From Selaginella moellendorffii (taxonomy: Eukaryota > Streptophyta > Lycopodiopsida > Selaginellales > Selaginellaceae), in NCBI RefSeq assembly GCF_000143415.4, contig NW_003314301.1:855020-919019 (forward strand): a DNA stretch of 64,000 nucleotides, written 5' to 3'. This document shows, piece by piece, positions 62,361-64,000 of this stretch (positions are counted from its first letter, which is position 1; the number at the start of each line of letters is the position of its first letter). The notes below the pieces were generated by a model. That model did no database searches and was not told the origin of the DNA. It saw only the letters and a program-made list of their open reading frames with translations. A program made the position numbers and the translations under genes.

Positions 62361-62812
62361 GTTTTCAGGATAATCTCTACATTCTGTAAATATGCTAAAT
62401 GAGTGAATCTAGACACTTTCCATAAATAGGATTTCGAACTAAAAAGAGACTAACACAAAGGGCATGATAGCAAGGGTGTTTGGCAAACACAGTAAGCTAT
62501 CATCTAGTGAATATTGAAGGACCAAGCTCAATGTTGCAGGGATTCCCAACACTAGCAAGTGCAAGTTAACATCATGAGTTTCTCATCACCGTGTCAAGTC
62601 TGCTTGACAAATGACAACTTAGGATTTCCTTCCTTAGTGCCCTTCCAGTTTAAGTGCACATGTGATGATCAATTTCTCAACTAGCTTAGGTGGAGACTAA
62701 TAAAGGGTTTAGCAATACTGACCTCCTGCCGTCATAGCAATAAAGAAAGAATATCCGAAAGGACTAACTGACAGGTAATTTTCAATACCCAAAGTCACAT
62801 TCGCGACACTTT
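62360..62812 (-). repeat. LTR-like fragment, minus orientation (arm of an inverted pair)
   Basis: Reverse complement of 53905-54370. On the minus strand AAGGGAGGGAAAG (62822-62810) directly precedes TGTCGCGAATGTG, as a polypurine tract precedes a 3' LTR, so the rest of that element would lie to the right. Confidence 0.6.
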
Positions 62813-62822
62813 CCCTCCCTTA

Positions 62823-64000
62823 GAGAACATCGACATCCTCATCGATGCATACTCAAGTCTGGAATACTGCCAAGGAAACAACTCCAAAAAAAGTTCATGG
62901 TATTCACACTATGTGAGAAATGCACCAACTTAAATGAGTTAGGAAGTAACCTCTTTGTTTAACGCGGGTGCGCTACCAACTCAAACACCTTTCGACTGTC
63001 GTCGACAAGGAAATAACTAATGGAGTTAGCCACCCTTGCTACTCTGAGTGTCACCCAACTTACAAAAGTGTGATACGCCCCTACCCATAGAGACATAGAG
63101 AGAAAAGTCAAAGGCTCCAACCCTCATAAGCAAAGAAACCAAACCTGTCGGTAAGGTTTAGATAGACTACTGTAAACAAGAAGTTAGAGTTGTTTACATG
63201 GTCACACCCTTTTTAATGGAATAAGGAACATCAATAAATAGATGGGTGATGTGACCAGTCTACAGTAGCTACCCCATGATTAAAGATTTCAACATGCACA
63301 CAAAGTGCCGAAGCCAATTTACTTATACTAGCCCAAACTCAAGAGATCAATAGATGGACAATATCAAAGTCATAGCCAATGATATTTTAGAGATTTAATT
63401 ATCAGTGAATAAAGCTTAGTTTAGAATACAAAAGTATTCCAAGTAAGTTATCATCCGATAAACGAGTATTAGAGTACAAGAACCACCAAGATCACTATCA
63501 TTAGAAAACATAGGATTTACTATCTAACAAAATTCAATAGCAAGTGTCTTATTAAGAAAACTCAATGATAACACAGAACTATCGAAAATAGTAGACAGTA
63601 TGCCAAACAACTTACCAAAGATAACTCAAAAAACACAAAGTATCATTGGCTAGCAAGCAAGATACTCGTGAATGTATCACCTGAAGGAAATAACATCCGA
63701 ATTTTTCAAATCTAACTCGAACAATAATCCATAAAACAGAATGAATATGGTAAGACTAACAAACATTCGTTCATGCCAACTATCACACTAATCAACCTAA
63801 ATAGTTTGTGGTCAATAATACCAAGGAACCAAAGTTGCTCAAGCAAATGTTAATAACATCCTATCGATATCTCAAACCCAAGAGACCAATCTAGAGCAAA
63901 CCACAAAGAACATGTGGTAATACGAAAAGGCATAGCCATCAAAGAGAATAACTAACCATCATAAAAGAACATTAATCATCTTATCAATAAAGAGATGTAT
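62823..64000 (-). mobile_element. Probable internal region of a decayed Gypsy element
   Basis: Placed inside the element by the polypurine tract at 62810-62822. The minus strand near 62870-62825 encodes a short DEDVDVL-like acidic end typical of Gypsy polyproteins. Beyond that, no open frame over 60 codons and no RT or integrase motif is readable. Confidence 0.35.

Overview
This window looks like nuclear DNA of a land plant, most likely a lycophyte such as Selaginella. The gene set is plant: GDP-mannose 3,5-epimerase, an NB-ARC-LRR resistance-type protein, a CYP94-like P450, a plant-type MCRS1 FHA protein, XRCC4 and a plant-type ZIP4. Almost every intron whose splice junctions I could place is only 44-75 nt, which is typical of Selaginella. 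The species is an inference.

Region 1 (about 1-40,250) is an amplified array. The ancestral block reads, left to right: ZIP4 (-), NLR (+), CYP (-), METTL2/6/8-type methyltransferase (-). Four iterations are visible, arranged as two higher-order copies of about 16-20 kb. In each higher-order copy, block 1 has a long NLR (2274-5535; 18931-21990) followed by a collapsed mosaic made only of the CYP 3' end, part of a METTL exon and the ZIP4 5' end. Block 2 has an NLR pseudogene preceded by fragments of an amino-acid-transporter-like gene and an AP2-type gene, then a full-length CYP and a METTL. METTL is intact only in the right copy. NLR1 is intact; NLR2 has lost its C-terminus to a 16-bp deletion. 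The left edge carries a decayed ZIP4 joined in frame to the start of a thymidylate kinase.

The array is broken by retroelements. A minus-strand Gypsy element (13339-18262) lies in the second ZIP4 fragment. A Gypsy chromovirus (26626-33970, TSD CATAC) is nested in an older LTR-element remnant (24300-35090), which itself splits the AP2 fragment. The chromovirus integrase contains two short GT-AG segments whose removal exactly restores conserved integrase motifs. I regard this as the most unusual signal in the window.

Region 2 (about 40,300-49,750) is a compact island of single-copy genes: CSA/ERCC8 (-), TRAPPC1/Bet5 (-), a dual-specificity phosphatase (+), MCRS1 (+), GDP-mannose 3,5-epimerase (+) and XRCC4 (+). 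Spacing is 100-500 bp, and telomere-box motifs recur in several 5' regions. A decayed glycerophosphodiester phosphodiesterase (49,866-50,965) marks its right edge.

Region 3 (about 50,970-64,000) is AT-rich, CpG-poor and largely non-coding. It holds a mutated partial copy of XRCC4, miniature LTR elements with initiator-Met-type primer sites in both orientations, a large non-autonomous LTR element with tandem dodecamer arrays in its LTRs, and two inverted LTR fragments about 8 kb apart. I see no tRNA or rRNA gene and no CRISPR array.
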